NCBI RefSeq assembly: GCF_025457605.1
Contig: NZ_JAMZFY010000001.1
Span: forward strand, 992,001-1,056,000
Direction: 5' to 3'
Length of the DNA: 64,000 nt
Source of the DNA: Haloarcula laminariae
GTDB taxonomy: Archaea; Halobacteriota; Halobacteria; Halobacteriales; Haloarculaceae
Shown: piece by piece, positions 1 to 7,009 of the stretch
Position numbering within the stretch: the first letter of the stretch is position 1
Layout: each line of letters starts with the position of its first letter
The notes under the pieces: generated by a model
Databases searched by the model: none
What the model was told of the DNA's origin: nothing
The model's input: only the letters and a program-made list of their open reading frames with translations
Program-made: the position numbers and the translations under genes

Positions 1-1005
1 ATGGCCGTCTTCGGCGCGACCTTCGCGCTGTTCCAGAACGACATGCGGCGGCTGCTCTCCTATCACATCCAGTCCCAGGTCGGCTACATGATAGCCGGCG
101 TCGGCATCGGGTCGGCCCTGTCACAGGCCGGCGCGTTCGCCCACGTGTTCAACCACATCCTCTACAAGGGGCTGCTGTTCATGACCGCCGGCGTCGTCGT
201 CTACCGTACCGGCGAGGAGAACCTGAAGAAACTGGGCGGGCTGGCCCGACAGATGCCGATTACCGCCGGTGCGTTTACCGTCGCGGCGCTGTCTATCGCC
301 GGCTTCCCCGGCTTCAACGGGTTCGTCTCGAAGGGCATCGTCATCGCGGCGAGCCACTACGACTTCCCTCACGGCCCGATTCACGTCGGCGGGCTGACGA
401 CGCTGGAGTGGCTGCTTTACATCGGCGGCGTCGGCACCTTCATGTCGTTCATCAAGTTCGGCTACTACGCCTTCTTCCACGGGGAGTACGACGGGGACGT
501 CGCGGACGCGAACAGCGGTCAGGCCGTCGCGATGGTCGGCATCGCCGCTCTCTGTGTGTTCTACGGCGTCTTCGACGGGGCGCTGTTCGCGCTGCTCCCC
601 TTCGACGTGACCAGCAAGCCCCCCGTCTCGCACGTCTATCACACCTACACGGTCGAGCACATCGTCGAGGGGCTCGTCCTCGCAGTCGCCGGGCTCATCG
701 GCTTCGCGCTCACGAAAAAGCCCCTCTCGAAACTCGGTCGCGTCCCCGACATAGATACCCTCACGAACCCGGCCGTGTTCTACGGGACCCGCGGTCTGGT
801 CGTCGGCGTTACCGAGCTGTACGCTGCCGCCGACCGCCTGGCCGTCGCCGGTGCACACAGTGTGGTCAGCTCGGTTGCAAATCCTGATAGCATCTACGAG
901 GGACTCGTCGAGACCGACAGCTCACACCCGCTTCGGGCGGGTATCGGCGTCAGTGTCCTCGTACTCGCGGTCTTCGTGACAGTGGCTTTACTTCTGCTAG
1001 CCTGA
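1..1005 (+). CDS. mnhD: Na+/H+ antiporter subunit D (Mrp/Mnh type), 3' part
   Basis: This is the C-terminal 334 residues of a proton-conducting membrane subunit of the MrpD / NuoN-like family. It would work with the other Mrp subunits to exchange sodium for protons across the cell membrane. The reading frame is open to the first base of the window, so the ATG at 1 is probably internal; full MrpD proteins are around 500 residues. The stretch HILYKGLLFM near residue 56 carries the conserved transmembrane lysine of the family. Several hydrophobic segments follow, and the last one ends at the C-terminus. The rest of the operon should lie to the left. A related NADH-dehydrogenase-like subunit cannot be fully excluded. 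Confidence 0.85.
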   Translation: MAVFGATFALFQNDMRRLLSYHIQSQVGYMIAGVGIGSALSQAGAFAHVFNHILYKGLLFMTAGVVVYRTGEENLKKLGGLARQMPITAGAFTVAALSIAGFPGFNGFVSKGIVIAASHYDFPHGPIHVGGLTTLEWLLYIGGVGTFMSFIKFGYYAFFHGEYDGDVADANSGQAVAMVGIAALCVFYGVFDGALFALLPFDVTSKPPVSHVYHTYTVEHIVEGLVLAVAGLIGFALTKKPLSKLGRVPDIDTLTNPAVFYGTRGLVVGVTELYAAADRLAVAGAHSVVSSVANPDSIYEGLVETDSSHPLRAGIGVSVLVLAVFVTVALLLLA

Positions 1006-1045
1006 CCACTAAGGGTGTTCTCACAGCGGATAATTAGTACTGTAC

Positions 1046-1052
1046 CTTTATA
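1046..1052 (+). promoter_or_regulatory. TATA-like box before the pilin pair
   Basis: The motif ctttata lies about 90 nt before the first pilin start. Transcription would begin near 1077, leaving a leader of about 65 nt. It is the most AT-rich spot in the 136-nt gap after the antiporter gene. Confidence 0.4.
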
Positions 1053-1141
1053 CGCTCCTGTCCCGAAGCATCGCCCAAGGACACGACTGGGGAACTCTTG
1101 GTATCTACACGATACCACTCCAGGCCGTGTCGGACACGACT

Positions 1142-1510
1142 ATGAACATAAAAGAACTACTCCAAGACGACGACGCGGTATCACCGGTCATCGGGGTCAT
1201 CCTGATGGTCGCTATTACAGTCATCCTCGCTGCAGTGATTGCAACGTTCGTGCTCGGGCTCGGCGACTCGCTGGGTAATCAGGCGCCACAGGCGAGCTTT
1301 ACCTGCAACTCAAGCAGCGCGCTAATCCACGATGGTGGTGACCAAATAGATACGAGCAAAGTCTATGCAGGAGGAACGGGTCCACTTAACGATGGCACTA
1401 AATCAGCTGGTGATGTTATCGTCCCGAATTTCACTGAGGCAAATAGCACTGTCCCGCTTACCTGGGAAGACCAGGGTAGTTCGGCGACGCTCCGCTCGGA
1501 GGGCTGCTGA
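1142..1510 (+). CDS. type IV pilin-like protein, array member 1
   Basis: A 122-residue PilA-like pilin of the archaeal type IV pilin N-terminal domain family (DUF1628 group). A short charged leader ([12 protein letters not shown]) is followed by the hydrophobic segment [18 protein letters not shown], the usual PibD substrate; cleavage is expected between A and V. The small head holds a HDGGD motif shared by all five array members and a [11 protein letters not shown] strand near the end. It has one cysteine just after the helix (FTC) and a cysteine as last residue. The start at 1142 was chosen over the in-frame GTG at 1127 because it aligns with the next pilin. It lies 9 nt before pilin 2, likely in one transcript. 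Role inferred: adhesion pilus subunit. Confidence 0.85.
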   Translation: MNIKELLQDDDAVSPVIGVILMVAITVILAAVIATFVLGLGDSLGNQAPQASFTCNSSSALIHDGGDQIDTSKVYAGGTGPLNDGTKSAGDVIVPNFTEANSTVPLTWEDQGSSATLRSEGC

Positions 1511-1519
1511 TTACGAACG

Positions 1520-1888
1520 ATGAACGTCAAAGAACTACTACGAGACGATGACGCGGTATCGCCGGTTATCGGAGTAATCCTGATGGTTGCTATTACAGTC
1601 ATCCTGGCGGCCGTCATCGCGACGTTCGTGCTCGGGCTGGGCGACTCGCTGAGCAATCAGGCGCCGCAGGCTAGTTTCACCTGTGAAGGGGACGACCTAG
1701 TTCACGATGGTGGAGACGAACTTCAGGGCGATACGCTCTACCTTGCTAACGAATCCAGTTCGCTTGGAGGCGGTCCGTACTCTGCCGGTGACACAATTTT
1801 CGGCAACTTCACCGACGCTGCCGATACCGTTCCACTAACCTGGGAAGACCAGGGGAGTTCCGCCACGCTTCGCTCCGAGTCCTGCTGA
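1520..1888 (+). CDS. type IV pilin-like protein, array member 2
   Basis: A 122-residue close paralogue of the gene before it, with the same leader pattern ([12 protein letters not shown]), nearly identical hydrophobic helix, HDGGD motif and C-terminal [11 protein letters not shown] strand. It also has the FTC cysteine and ends in cysteine. The middle of the head is different from member 1, while the beginning and end match almost base for base. Probably co-transcribed with member 1. Role inferred: pilus subunit processed by the prepilin peptidase PibD. Confidence 0.85.
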   Translation: MNVKELLRDDDAVSPVIGVILMVAITVILAAVIATFVLGLGDSLSNQAPQASFTCEGDDLVHDGGDELQGDTLYLANESSSLGGGPYSAGDTIFGNFTDAADTVPLTWEDQGSSATLRSESC

Positions 1889-2242
1889 CTGACCGCAGGA
1901 ATCGGCTGTTTCATCCAGTGTCGAATCCGCCTAACTGAACACGGTCGCTCCGTTTGAGGCGGTAGCACCTTACTTTTCCATCAGTTCCTAAGAATCATAT
2001 AGCGGCAGGACGAAGTTACAACCAATTACGCAGTGAACAAAACCGGTAGCGGCTCGCTGACGACATTGCCGAGTTGGCTCGCGGCGGTAGAACAGATGAG
2101 ACAGCTGCCGAGGACCCCCGCCTGGGACGGCCCAGCGATAGGAATCGACCCGACGACCTGATGTGTCGACCCGTGGTTGTTGACACGCTCACACGCGGGA
2201 CCTCGACGGCGGTGGCCTGAGACCGGACGGACATCTCACCCT
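1889..2242 (+). other. non-coding gap of 354 nt
   Basis: No gene was identified here. Around 1990-2000 there is an AT-rich stretch (aatcatatag) that might act as a promoter for the downstream pilin, although it lies about 240 nt before that start. From about 2050 to 2220 one plus-strand frame stays open with haloarchaea-like codons (reading ADDIAELARGGRTDE) but has a TAG just before it and no usable start, so it may be a gene remnant. Confidence 0.3.
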
Positions 2243-2668
2243 ATGCAACGCACACGATACATGGACGACGAGGCGGTATCGCCGGTGATCGGAGTCATCT
2301 TGATGGTCGCCATCACGGTCATCCTGGCGGCCGTCATCGCGACGTTCGTGCTCGGGCTGGGCGACTCGCTGAACAGCCAGGCGCCACAGGTGAGTTTCGA
2401 CTACCAGTACGACGAAACGAGCGGCGAACTCACCATCACACACGGCGGCGGCGACCCGATAGACGAGGCCAAGGTCGGGGTGCGCGGCGGCAACACGGAC
2501 AACTCGCCCGGCGTCGACTGGGACGGCAGCGGGACCGTCGGCGACAGTGATATCACCGCCGGCGATTCCTACGAGTACGCCGCCGGGTCGGACGATACGG
2601 TCCGCATCATCTGGCGGGCCGGTCCCGGCGGCGCCACGGCGACGCTCGGGGTCTGGGAGGGGACGTAA
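2243..2668 (+). CDS. type IV pilin-like protein, array member 3
   Basis: A 141-residue pilin with leader MQRTRYMDDEA and the conserved helix [18 protein letters not shown]. The head contains THGGGD, the counterpart of the HDGGD motif, and a late [14 protein letters not shown] strand like that of member 4. It has no cysteine. Unlike the other members its head is G+C-rich and uses typical haloarchaeal codons. An upstream in-frame start at 2177 would add 22 residues before the leader and is unlikely; an ATG at 2261 would give a very short leader. It is separated from members 1 and 2 by 354 nt. Confidence 0.85.
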   Translation: MQRTRYMDDEAVSPVIGVILMVAITVILAAVIATFVLGLGDSLNSQAPQVSFDYQYDETSGELTITHGGGDPIDEAKVGVRGGNTDNSPGVDWDGSGTVGDSDITAGDSYEYAAGSDDTVRIIWRAGPGGATATLGVWEGT

Positions 2669-2690
2669 CCGATGGCAGCACTGACCATCA

Positions 2691-2699
2691 ACATTATTA
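2691..2699 (+). promoter_or_regulatory. TATA-like box before the winged-helix gene
   Basis: The stretch acattatta lies 26-34 nt before the ATG at 2725, the usual spacing for a leaderless haloarchaeal transcript. That ATG opens an 8-codon reading frame, not the large gene. Confidence 0.4.
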
Positions 2700-2724
2700 G
2701 CCCAAGTCTCTCACTGAGGCGTAG

Positions 2725-2752
2725 GATGGCATTGCCCCCGGGGTCAGGGTGA
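2725..2752 (+). other. possible 8-codon upstream reading frame
   Basis: ATG at 2725 followed by seven sense codons and a TGA at 2750-2752. The TGA overlaps the in-frame GTG at 2749 of the downstream gene. It could be a leaderless upstream ORF coupling translation to the next gene. This rests on position only. Confidence 0.25.
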
Positions 2753-2760
2753 ATCCGGCA

Positions 2761-3324
2761 ATGAGTCAACAGATTCGTCGGGCGGACGCGGACGAGCCAC
2801 TCTCGAACGAGGAGATATTCGACGTTCTCCACAACGAGCGTCGGCGCTACGTTCTCCAGTATCTCCGCGAACACGGCGGACCGGTCTCGCTCGGTGACCT
2901 CGCTGACCACGTTGCCGCCGCCGAGTACGACTGCGAGTGCGAGGAGGTCACCAGCGCCCAGCGCAAGCGCGTCTACACCACGCTCCAGCAGTCCCACCTC
3001 CCACAGATGCACGAGGCGGGTATCGTCGACTACGACAGCGACGAGGGGGTCATCGCGACCACCGACCACACGGAGGAGCTGACGGTCTATCTGGAGATCG
3101 TCCCGGAGGGGGAGTTCCCCTGGCGCGAGTACTACCTCTCTATCGGCGCCATCAGCCTCGCCATCGTGACGGTGCTGTGGGTCGGCGTCTACCCCTTCAC
3201 GCTCATCCCGCCGCTCGTGTGGGGGACGCTGTTTGCCATCGTGCTCACGCTGTCGGCGCTGTATCATACCCTCGTGGCTCGGGAGATGACGCTGACGGAG
3301 TTCGTTGAGGACGAGGGACGCTGA
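2761..3324 (+). CDS. winged-helix protein with two C-terminal membrane segments
   Basis: A 187-residue haloarchaeal protein (DUF7344-like, from memory). The N-terminal half is a winged helix: LSNEEIFDVLHNERRRYVL is a typical opening, followed by a recognition region around TSAQRKRVYTTLQQ and a wing ending near YDSDEGVIATT. The last third has two hydrophobic segments (about residues 125-145 and 150-170), so it is probably a membrane-bound DNA-binding regulator. It sits between pilin genes, which suggests, but does not show, that it controls them. The start could also be the GTG at 2749, adding four residues. Confidence 0.75.
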   Translation: MSQQIRRADADEPLSNEEIFDVLHNERRRYVLQYLREHGGPVSLGDLADHVAAAEYDCECEEVTSAQRKRVYTTLQQSHLPQMHEAGIVDYDSDEGVIATTDHTEELTVYLEIVPEGEFPWREYYLSIGAISLAIVTVLWVGVYPFTLIPPLVWGTLFAIVLTLSALYHTLVAREMTLTEFVEDEGR

Positions 3325-3606
3325 GATTCCCTGGCCTCGGTTCAGGGGCTGTCGGACGCTCCTCCGCCTTTCTCAATAATGAGACTCACCGGCTGTGCTC
3401 GCGGCTAGCTCCGCTCGGCCCTCGGAATAGAATTCAGGCCGTACAGGGCGCTCTTGATGGCGTTCAAGGCGGTGCTGAACGCATGAAAGGTGGGGTGGGT
3501 ATAAGTTTTGACCTCGCATGAGTCGTAAATAGCACACCCACGGGGACCACCTCAGGGGTTAGAGGTGACCATGCGAAACCACGGTGTGTTGGCAGGGATT
3601 CAACAC
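3325..3606. other. 282-nt gap with a stem-loop and TATA-like box
   Basis: No gene is supported. It contains a perfect 7-bp inverted repeat (gcgttca at 3460-3466, tgaacgc at 3476-3482) and, just after it, a TATA-like tataag at 3500-3505 that could serve pilin member 4. The stretch looks unlike the neighbouring gaps and might be a leftover of a small mobile element, but no terminal repeats or transposase remnant were recognised. Confidence 0.3.
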
Positions 3607-4071
3607 ATGGATATCAAACGACTATTCGAAGACGACGACGCGGTATCGCCGGTCATCGGGGTTATCCTGATGGTCGCAATCACAGTCATCCTCGCGGCCG
3701 TCATCGCCAGTTTCGTTCTCGGGCTGGGCGACCAGGCCGGTGACCCATCACCGCAGGCCAGCTGGAGCTTCTCCTACGATGAAGGCAATACCTCTACCGA
3801 TTCGTTCGGTACAAGTAGCAGTGCTAGCGATGATGGCACTTTAGTTATCTCGCATGATGGGGGAGATAGCGTAACTGTAGATAATATTGACGTAACAGGA
3901 TCCACTAACAGTGGTGGTAACCTTGTTGACGACGCAGGTTACACGTCTGGAGATGAACTGTCTGCTGGTTCATCTTTTTCCGTTCTGGTAAGCAGTGATG
4001 ACACTGTTCGAATTATTTGGAACAATCCGAACGGTGATTCCAGCAATACTCTTGCAGAACATGAGGTGTGA
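3607..4071 (+). CDS. type IV pilin-like protein, array member 4
   Basis: A 154-residue pilin with leader [12 protein letters not shown] and the conserved helix, here followed by [11 protein letters not shown]. The head is Ser/Thr/Gly-rich with SHDGGD and a late [14 protein letters not shown] strand. It has no cysteine. The head is clearly less G+C-rich than the helix-coding part, with codons unusual for this genome. An in-frame ATG at 3571 would lengthen the leader by 12 residues; 3607 fits the array pattern. It is 5 nt upstream of member 5 and very likely in the same transcript. Confidence 0.85.
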   Translation: MDIKRLFEDDDAVSPVIGVILMVAITVILAAVIASFVLGLGDQAGDPSPQASWSFSYDEGNTSTDSFGTSSSASDDGTLVISHDGGDSVTVDNIDVTGSTNSGGNLVDDAGYTSGDELSAGSSFSVLVSSDDTVRIIWNNPNGDSSNTLAEHEV

Positions 4072-4076
4072 AAATA

Positions 4077-4472
4077 ATGGATATTAAACAACTCCTCAAC
4101 GACGACGATGCAGTATCGCCGGTTATTGGGGTCATCCTGATGGTTGCAATTACGGTCATCCTCGCAGCCGTCATCGCAAGTTTCGTCCTTGGGTTGGGAG
4201 ACCAAGCTGGAGACGCCGCGCCACAGGTGAGCGTTGATTGTAACTTTCCCAGTAGTTCAGACAATAATATGATTCATGACGGCGGCGACAATCTTGAAGA
4301 GAGTAATCTGAATCTGAATAACAATGGGAGTACAAATCTAAATAGTGCACCCTCTGGGAGTACCTTCCGCTCTGGAGACACTATTGCGGAAGGTGGCGGT
4401 ATTGACGAGGGCACTCAGCTGATATGGGAGAACCCGAACTCTGACAGCACATCCATCATTGCGGAGTGCTAA
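4077..4472 (+). CDS. type IV pilin-like protein, array member 5
   Basis: A 131-residue pilin with leader [12 protein letters not shown] and helix identical in pattern to member 4 ([11 protein letters not shown]). The head has HDGGD, an Asn/Ser-rich loop and a late [10 protein letters not shown] strand. It carries a cysteine just after the helix (VDC) and ends in cysteine, like members 1 and 2. The head coding region is notably AT-rich: by hand count about 43% G+C over 4261-4380. An alternative GTG start at 4068 overlaps the stop of member 4. Confidence 0.85.
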   Translation: MDIKQLLNDDDAVSPVIGVILMVAITVILAAVIASFVLGLGDQAGDAAPQVSVDCNFPSSSDNNMIHDGGDNLEESNLNLNNNGSTNLNSAPSGSTFRSGDTIAEGGGIDEGTQLIWENPNSDSTSIIAEC

Positions 4473-4494
4473 CGTCAGTTAACTACTGAATCGC

Positions 4495-4519
4495 CTTTTG
4501 AAGATTCTTTCTCTGTTTA
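4495..4519 (+). terminator. T-rich tract after the pilin array
   Basis: Several T runs (cctttt, attctttctctgttta) lie 25-45 nt after the last pilin stop. Archaeal termination often uses such tracts without a hairpin. Confidence 0.35.
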
Positions 4520-4546
4520 TTGACCGACCAGCGACCGGTGACGACG

Positions 4547-4557
4547 AACTTTAGTAG
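4547..4557 (+). promoter_or_regulatory. TATA-like box before hpt
   Basis: The stretch aactttagtag lies 21-31 nt before the ATG at 4578, matching a leaderless transcript. Confidence 0.5.
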
Positions 4558-4577
4558 GGCCTCGCAGAACCCTCGAT

Positions 4578-5147
4578 ATGGAAAAGCTGCAGGAGTCGTT
4601 GCTCGACGCGCCAATCATCGAGAAGGATGGGTACCACTACTTCGTCCACCCTATCAGCGACGGCGTACCGATGTTACGGCCCGAGTTGCTGCGCGAGATC
4701 GTCATCAAGATAATTCGGAAGGCCGAACTCGAAGACGTCGACAAGATTGTCACCCCGGCGGCGATGGGCATCCACATCTCGACGGCGGTGTCGCTGATGA
4801 CCGACATCCCGCTCGTGGTCGTCCGCAAGCGCCAGTACGGCCTCGACGGGGAGGTCGCGCTGTCGCAGGTCACGGGCTACTCCGAGAACGAGATGTACGT
4901 TAACGACGTCTACGACGGCGACCGCGTGCTCGTTCTCGACGACGTGCTCTCGACGGGCGGGACGCTGGCGGCACTGACCGGCGCGCTGGAGGACATCGGC
5001 GCCGACATCTGTGACGTGGTCTGTGTCATCAAGAAAGACGACGGCCAGAACAAGCTCGACGAGGCCGGCTACGAGGCCAAGACGCTCATCAACGTCGTCG
5101 TCGAGGACGGCGAAGTGGTCATCACGGACGAGTACGGCGACGGGTAA
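4578..5147 (+). CDS. hpt: hypoxanthine/guanine phosphoribosyltransferase-like protein
   Basis: A 189-residue type I phosphoribosyltransferase for purine salvage: it would join a purine base to PRPP to give a nucleoside monophosphate in the cytoplasm. The PRPP-binding motif [13 protein letters not shown] is near residues 115-127, and the family pattern around [10 protein letters not shown] and VVVRKRQYG matches the archaeal HGPRTase-like group. Base preference (hypoxanthine, guanine or adenine) cannot be read with certainty. It is a single gene with its own promoter. Confidence 0.85.
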   Translation: MEKLQESLLDAPIIEKDGYHYFVHPISDGVPMLRPELLREIVIKIIRKAELEDVDKIVTPAAMGIHISTAVSLMTDIPLVVVRKRQYGLDGEVALSQVTGYSENEMYVNDVYDGDRVLVLDDVLSTGGTLAALTGALEDIGADICDVVCVIKKDDGQNKLDEAGYEAKTLINVVVEDGEVVITDEYGDG

Positions 5148-5514
5148 CAGCCCGCGGGCTGTGACTCGGTACGCTGGTACCTGTCTGCCCCCGAGTCAGT
5201 AGAAGACAGGGTCGATACACTGTTTTCGTCTCGCGTTTTGTGGCATCCCAGAGTGGGGCGTTCCCCGCTGATACTGTTCGTTGTGGGCACGTGAAGATAT
5301 TTGCCACCGAGGACGGCGACCGCTCTCGCCCTTACAGCCGGCGGTATCGGCTGGAGTCCGTCAGAAAGTAACGGGCGATAGATTTGAACCGGAACAGGAC
5401 GGTCGCTCACTCCGTTCGCGCTACGTCTTGCAGGGTTCAAATCTACACCGCGACGACTGACTCACGTATCGCTCGGCGATGAGACGCCTCGCTGTGAAGT
5501 GAGTTCGTTAGAAG
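5148..5514. other. 367-nt gap with tRNA-end-like fragments
   Basis: No protein gene is supported. Bases 5367-5390 match the 3' end of the neighbouring initiator tRNA (5513-5536) at 20 of 24 positions in the same orientation. A further copy of the T-arm core lies inverted at 5434-5445, forming a perfect 12-bp inverted repeat with 5379-5390 (tagatttgaacc / ggttcaaatcta). This may be debris from integration at the tRNA gene. Confidence 0.4.
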
Positions 5515-5589
5515 TAGCGGGAGGTAGATTTGAACTACCGATCTGCGGGTTATGAGCCCGCCGGAATCTCCTGGCTATCCCATCCCGCT
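5515..5589 (-). tRNA. initiator tRNA-Met (CAT)
   Basis: Read on the minus strand it folds as a 75-nt tRNA. The acceptor stem AGCGGGA pairs with TCCCGCT (first pair A-T, typical of the archaeal initiator), and the discriminator base is A. The anticodon stem-loop has three G-C pairs (GGG...CCC) around a CTCATAA loop, also an initiator hallmark. The T-arm carries TTCAAAT. The 3' CCA is not encoded. No intron is present. Confidence 0.95.
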
Positions 5590-5657
5590 ACCTGTTCATA
5601 CCCGAGTCCCCTCATTAAGGCTTGTGATTCGGCTGCCGTCCGTGAGTTTGTCACGCG

Positions 5658-6146
5658 CTATGGGCTGTCGTCGTGGTGGACCTGCCAGGTGAAGAGGCTC
5701 TCGAAGACGTAGTTCACCGACATCGCTGCGGCGATGGCGATCGGACTGGCGGCGATGAACCACAGGTCCCGACCGGCGACCACCAGCTCGACCGTCAGCT
5801 GTTGGGTCAACACCCAGTAGACGACCAGCTGGACGGTGACGCCGCCGGTCCTGACGAGGTGTGATTTCCCCAGCCGCTTGAGGAACGGCCGCAGGCCGGC
5901 CTCGCCGTCCCCCGAGAAGGTCCAGTGTTCGTTGACCAGAAACATCACCACGATAGCGGTCTCGACGCCGGCGGCTTTCGCCCAGAGGTCGGGGACGCCG
6001 AAGGCCAGGCCCAGCACCGCCAACACCGCGTTGTCGCTGATGGCTCCGACGATGCCGACCGAGAGAAACTGGCCGAACCGGACGCCGGAGACGAGCGATT
6101 CGAAGCGGTCGGGCACCAGTCCGCGGAGCCGGTCGCCGACGCTCAT
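5658..6146 (-). CDS. GtrA-family membrane protein
   Basis: A 162-residue protein with four hydrophobic segments and the GtrA pattern: RFGQFLSVGIVGAISD at the first helix, FLVNEHWTFS after the second, and VNYVFESLFTW at the end. GtrA-like proteins often move or assist lipid-linked sugars and usually accompany a polyprenyl-phosphate glycosyltransferase. Its ATG overlaps the stop of the upstream GT2 gene (ATGA, 6143-6146), so the two are translationally coupled. A much longer upstream frame is an artefact of the overlapping GT2 gene. Confidence 0.85.
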   Translation of the reverse strand: MSVGDRLRGLVPDRFESLVSGVRFGQFLSVGIVGAISDNAVLAVLGLAFGVPDLWAKAAGVETAIVVMFLVNEHWTFSGDGEAGLRPFLKRLGKSHLVRTGGVTVQLVVYWVLTQQLTVELVVAGRDLWFIAASPIAIAAAMSVNYVFESLFTWQVHHDDSP

Positions 6147-6910
6147 CGGTCTCGTTCGACGAGGGCGGTCGGCTGTTCGCGGGCCGCGGCGATGGCCGTG
6201 TGGAGCCTGTCGTCGCTCAGTTGCTTCGCGCGGTGTCTCGCCGACAGCAGCGCCCGGAACAGCGCTACCGAGTCCCGGACCGGCGAGACGGTCGAGCCGG
6301 GGCGGTCCTCCCATTGGATGGGTACCTCCGCGACGCGGAGGTCGAGGGCGCCCGCGATGGCGGCGAGTTCCACGTCCCAGGCGAAGCCGGGCTCGTACAG
6401 GTGCGAGCGGACCTGCTCCCACCCGTCGGCGCTGATGGCCTTCGCGCCGCACTGGTAGTCGTGCAGCGAGACCGTAAGCAGGGTGCCGGCGAGCCACGCG
6501 AAGCCGTCGCCCAGGAACCGGCGGGCGAACGTCTGGTGGCTGGCGACCTCCGAGTCGGGGTGGCGCCGTGACCCGACGGCGAGGTCGGCCCCACCGGAGC
6601 TGACGCGGTCGGCGACCGAGTCGAGCGAGTCCGCCGGGGTCGAGCCGTCGGCGTCGGCAAACACCAGCACGTCCGTCTCCAGGAACTCGAACCCGGCCGT
6701 GATTGCGGCCCCCTTGCCGCGCCGGTACGGGACGGTTTCGATGATGGCCGGGAGGTCTTCCAGCTGTGCCTTGACGCCCTCCTTGGGCGCGTCGAGTTCG
6801 ATGACGACCGTCTCCGGGTCAAGCGTCTCTTCGATGGCGGTCACGTACCGCCGCAACTCCCCCACGTCCGGACGGAAGGCCGGGACAACTACACCGACGG
6901 TCGTCGACAT
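6143..6910 (-). CDS. family 2 glycosyltransferase, dolichyl-phosphate sugar synthase type
   Basis: A 255-residue GT2 enzyme. It opens with VGVVVPAFRPD, has the acidic FADADGSTP (DxD) motif for the nucleotide sugar, GSRRHPDSEV, and the DYQCGAKA region typical of dolichyl-phosphate mannose/glucose synthases. It probably transfers a sugar to dolichyl phosphate at the membrane, with the GtrA partner downstream. ATG 6910 was chosen because an AT-rich box at 6936-6943 lies 26-33 nt upstream; the alternative start at 6925 would be too close to it. The sugar is unknown. Confidence 0.85.
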   Translation of the reverse strand: MSTTVGVVVPAFRPDVGELRRYVTAIEETLDPETVVIELDAPKEGVKAQLEDLPAIIETVPYRRGKGAAITAGFEFLETDVLVFADADGSTPADSLDSVADRVSSGGADLAVGSRRHPDSEVASHQTFARRFLGDGFAWLAGTLLTVSLHDYQCGAKAISADGWEQVRSHLYEPGFAWDVELAAIAGALDLRVAEVPIQWEDRPGSTVSPVRDSVALFRALLSARHRAKQLSDDRLHTAIAAAREQPTALVERDR

Positions 6911-6930
6911 CGTGTCACTCTGCACTGTCA

Positions 6931-6987
6931 GCGACTAAAAACGGTTCGAAACCCGTCAGGATGGGTGAATCAAAAAACGTATAGTGG
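6931..6987. promoter_or_regulatory. divergent promoters for the GT2-GtrA pair and the YYY gene
   Basis: On the minus strand the box within 6936-6943 (reading tttttagt) serves the GT2 start at 6910. On the plus strand acgtatag near 6978-6985 lies about 25-32 nt before the ATG at 7010. Both spacings fit leaderless transcripts. Confidence 0.45.
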
Positions 6988-7009
6988 CTCACCCAACTCT
7001 TATCCCTTG

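Noticed and set aside
1-3. ATG at the first base as the start of the antiporter gene
   Set aside because: The family is about 150 residues longer at the N-terminus and the frame is open at the window edge, so this methionine is internal.
3376-3519. A 47-codon minus-strand frame in the gap before pilin 4
   Set aside because: No family match, no correctly spaced promoter, and His/Arg/Glu-rich composition; treated as non-coding.
5367-5446. A second tRNA gene or split tRNA
   Set aside because: Only T-arm-like fragments are present; no acceptor stem, D-arm or anticodon stem could be built.
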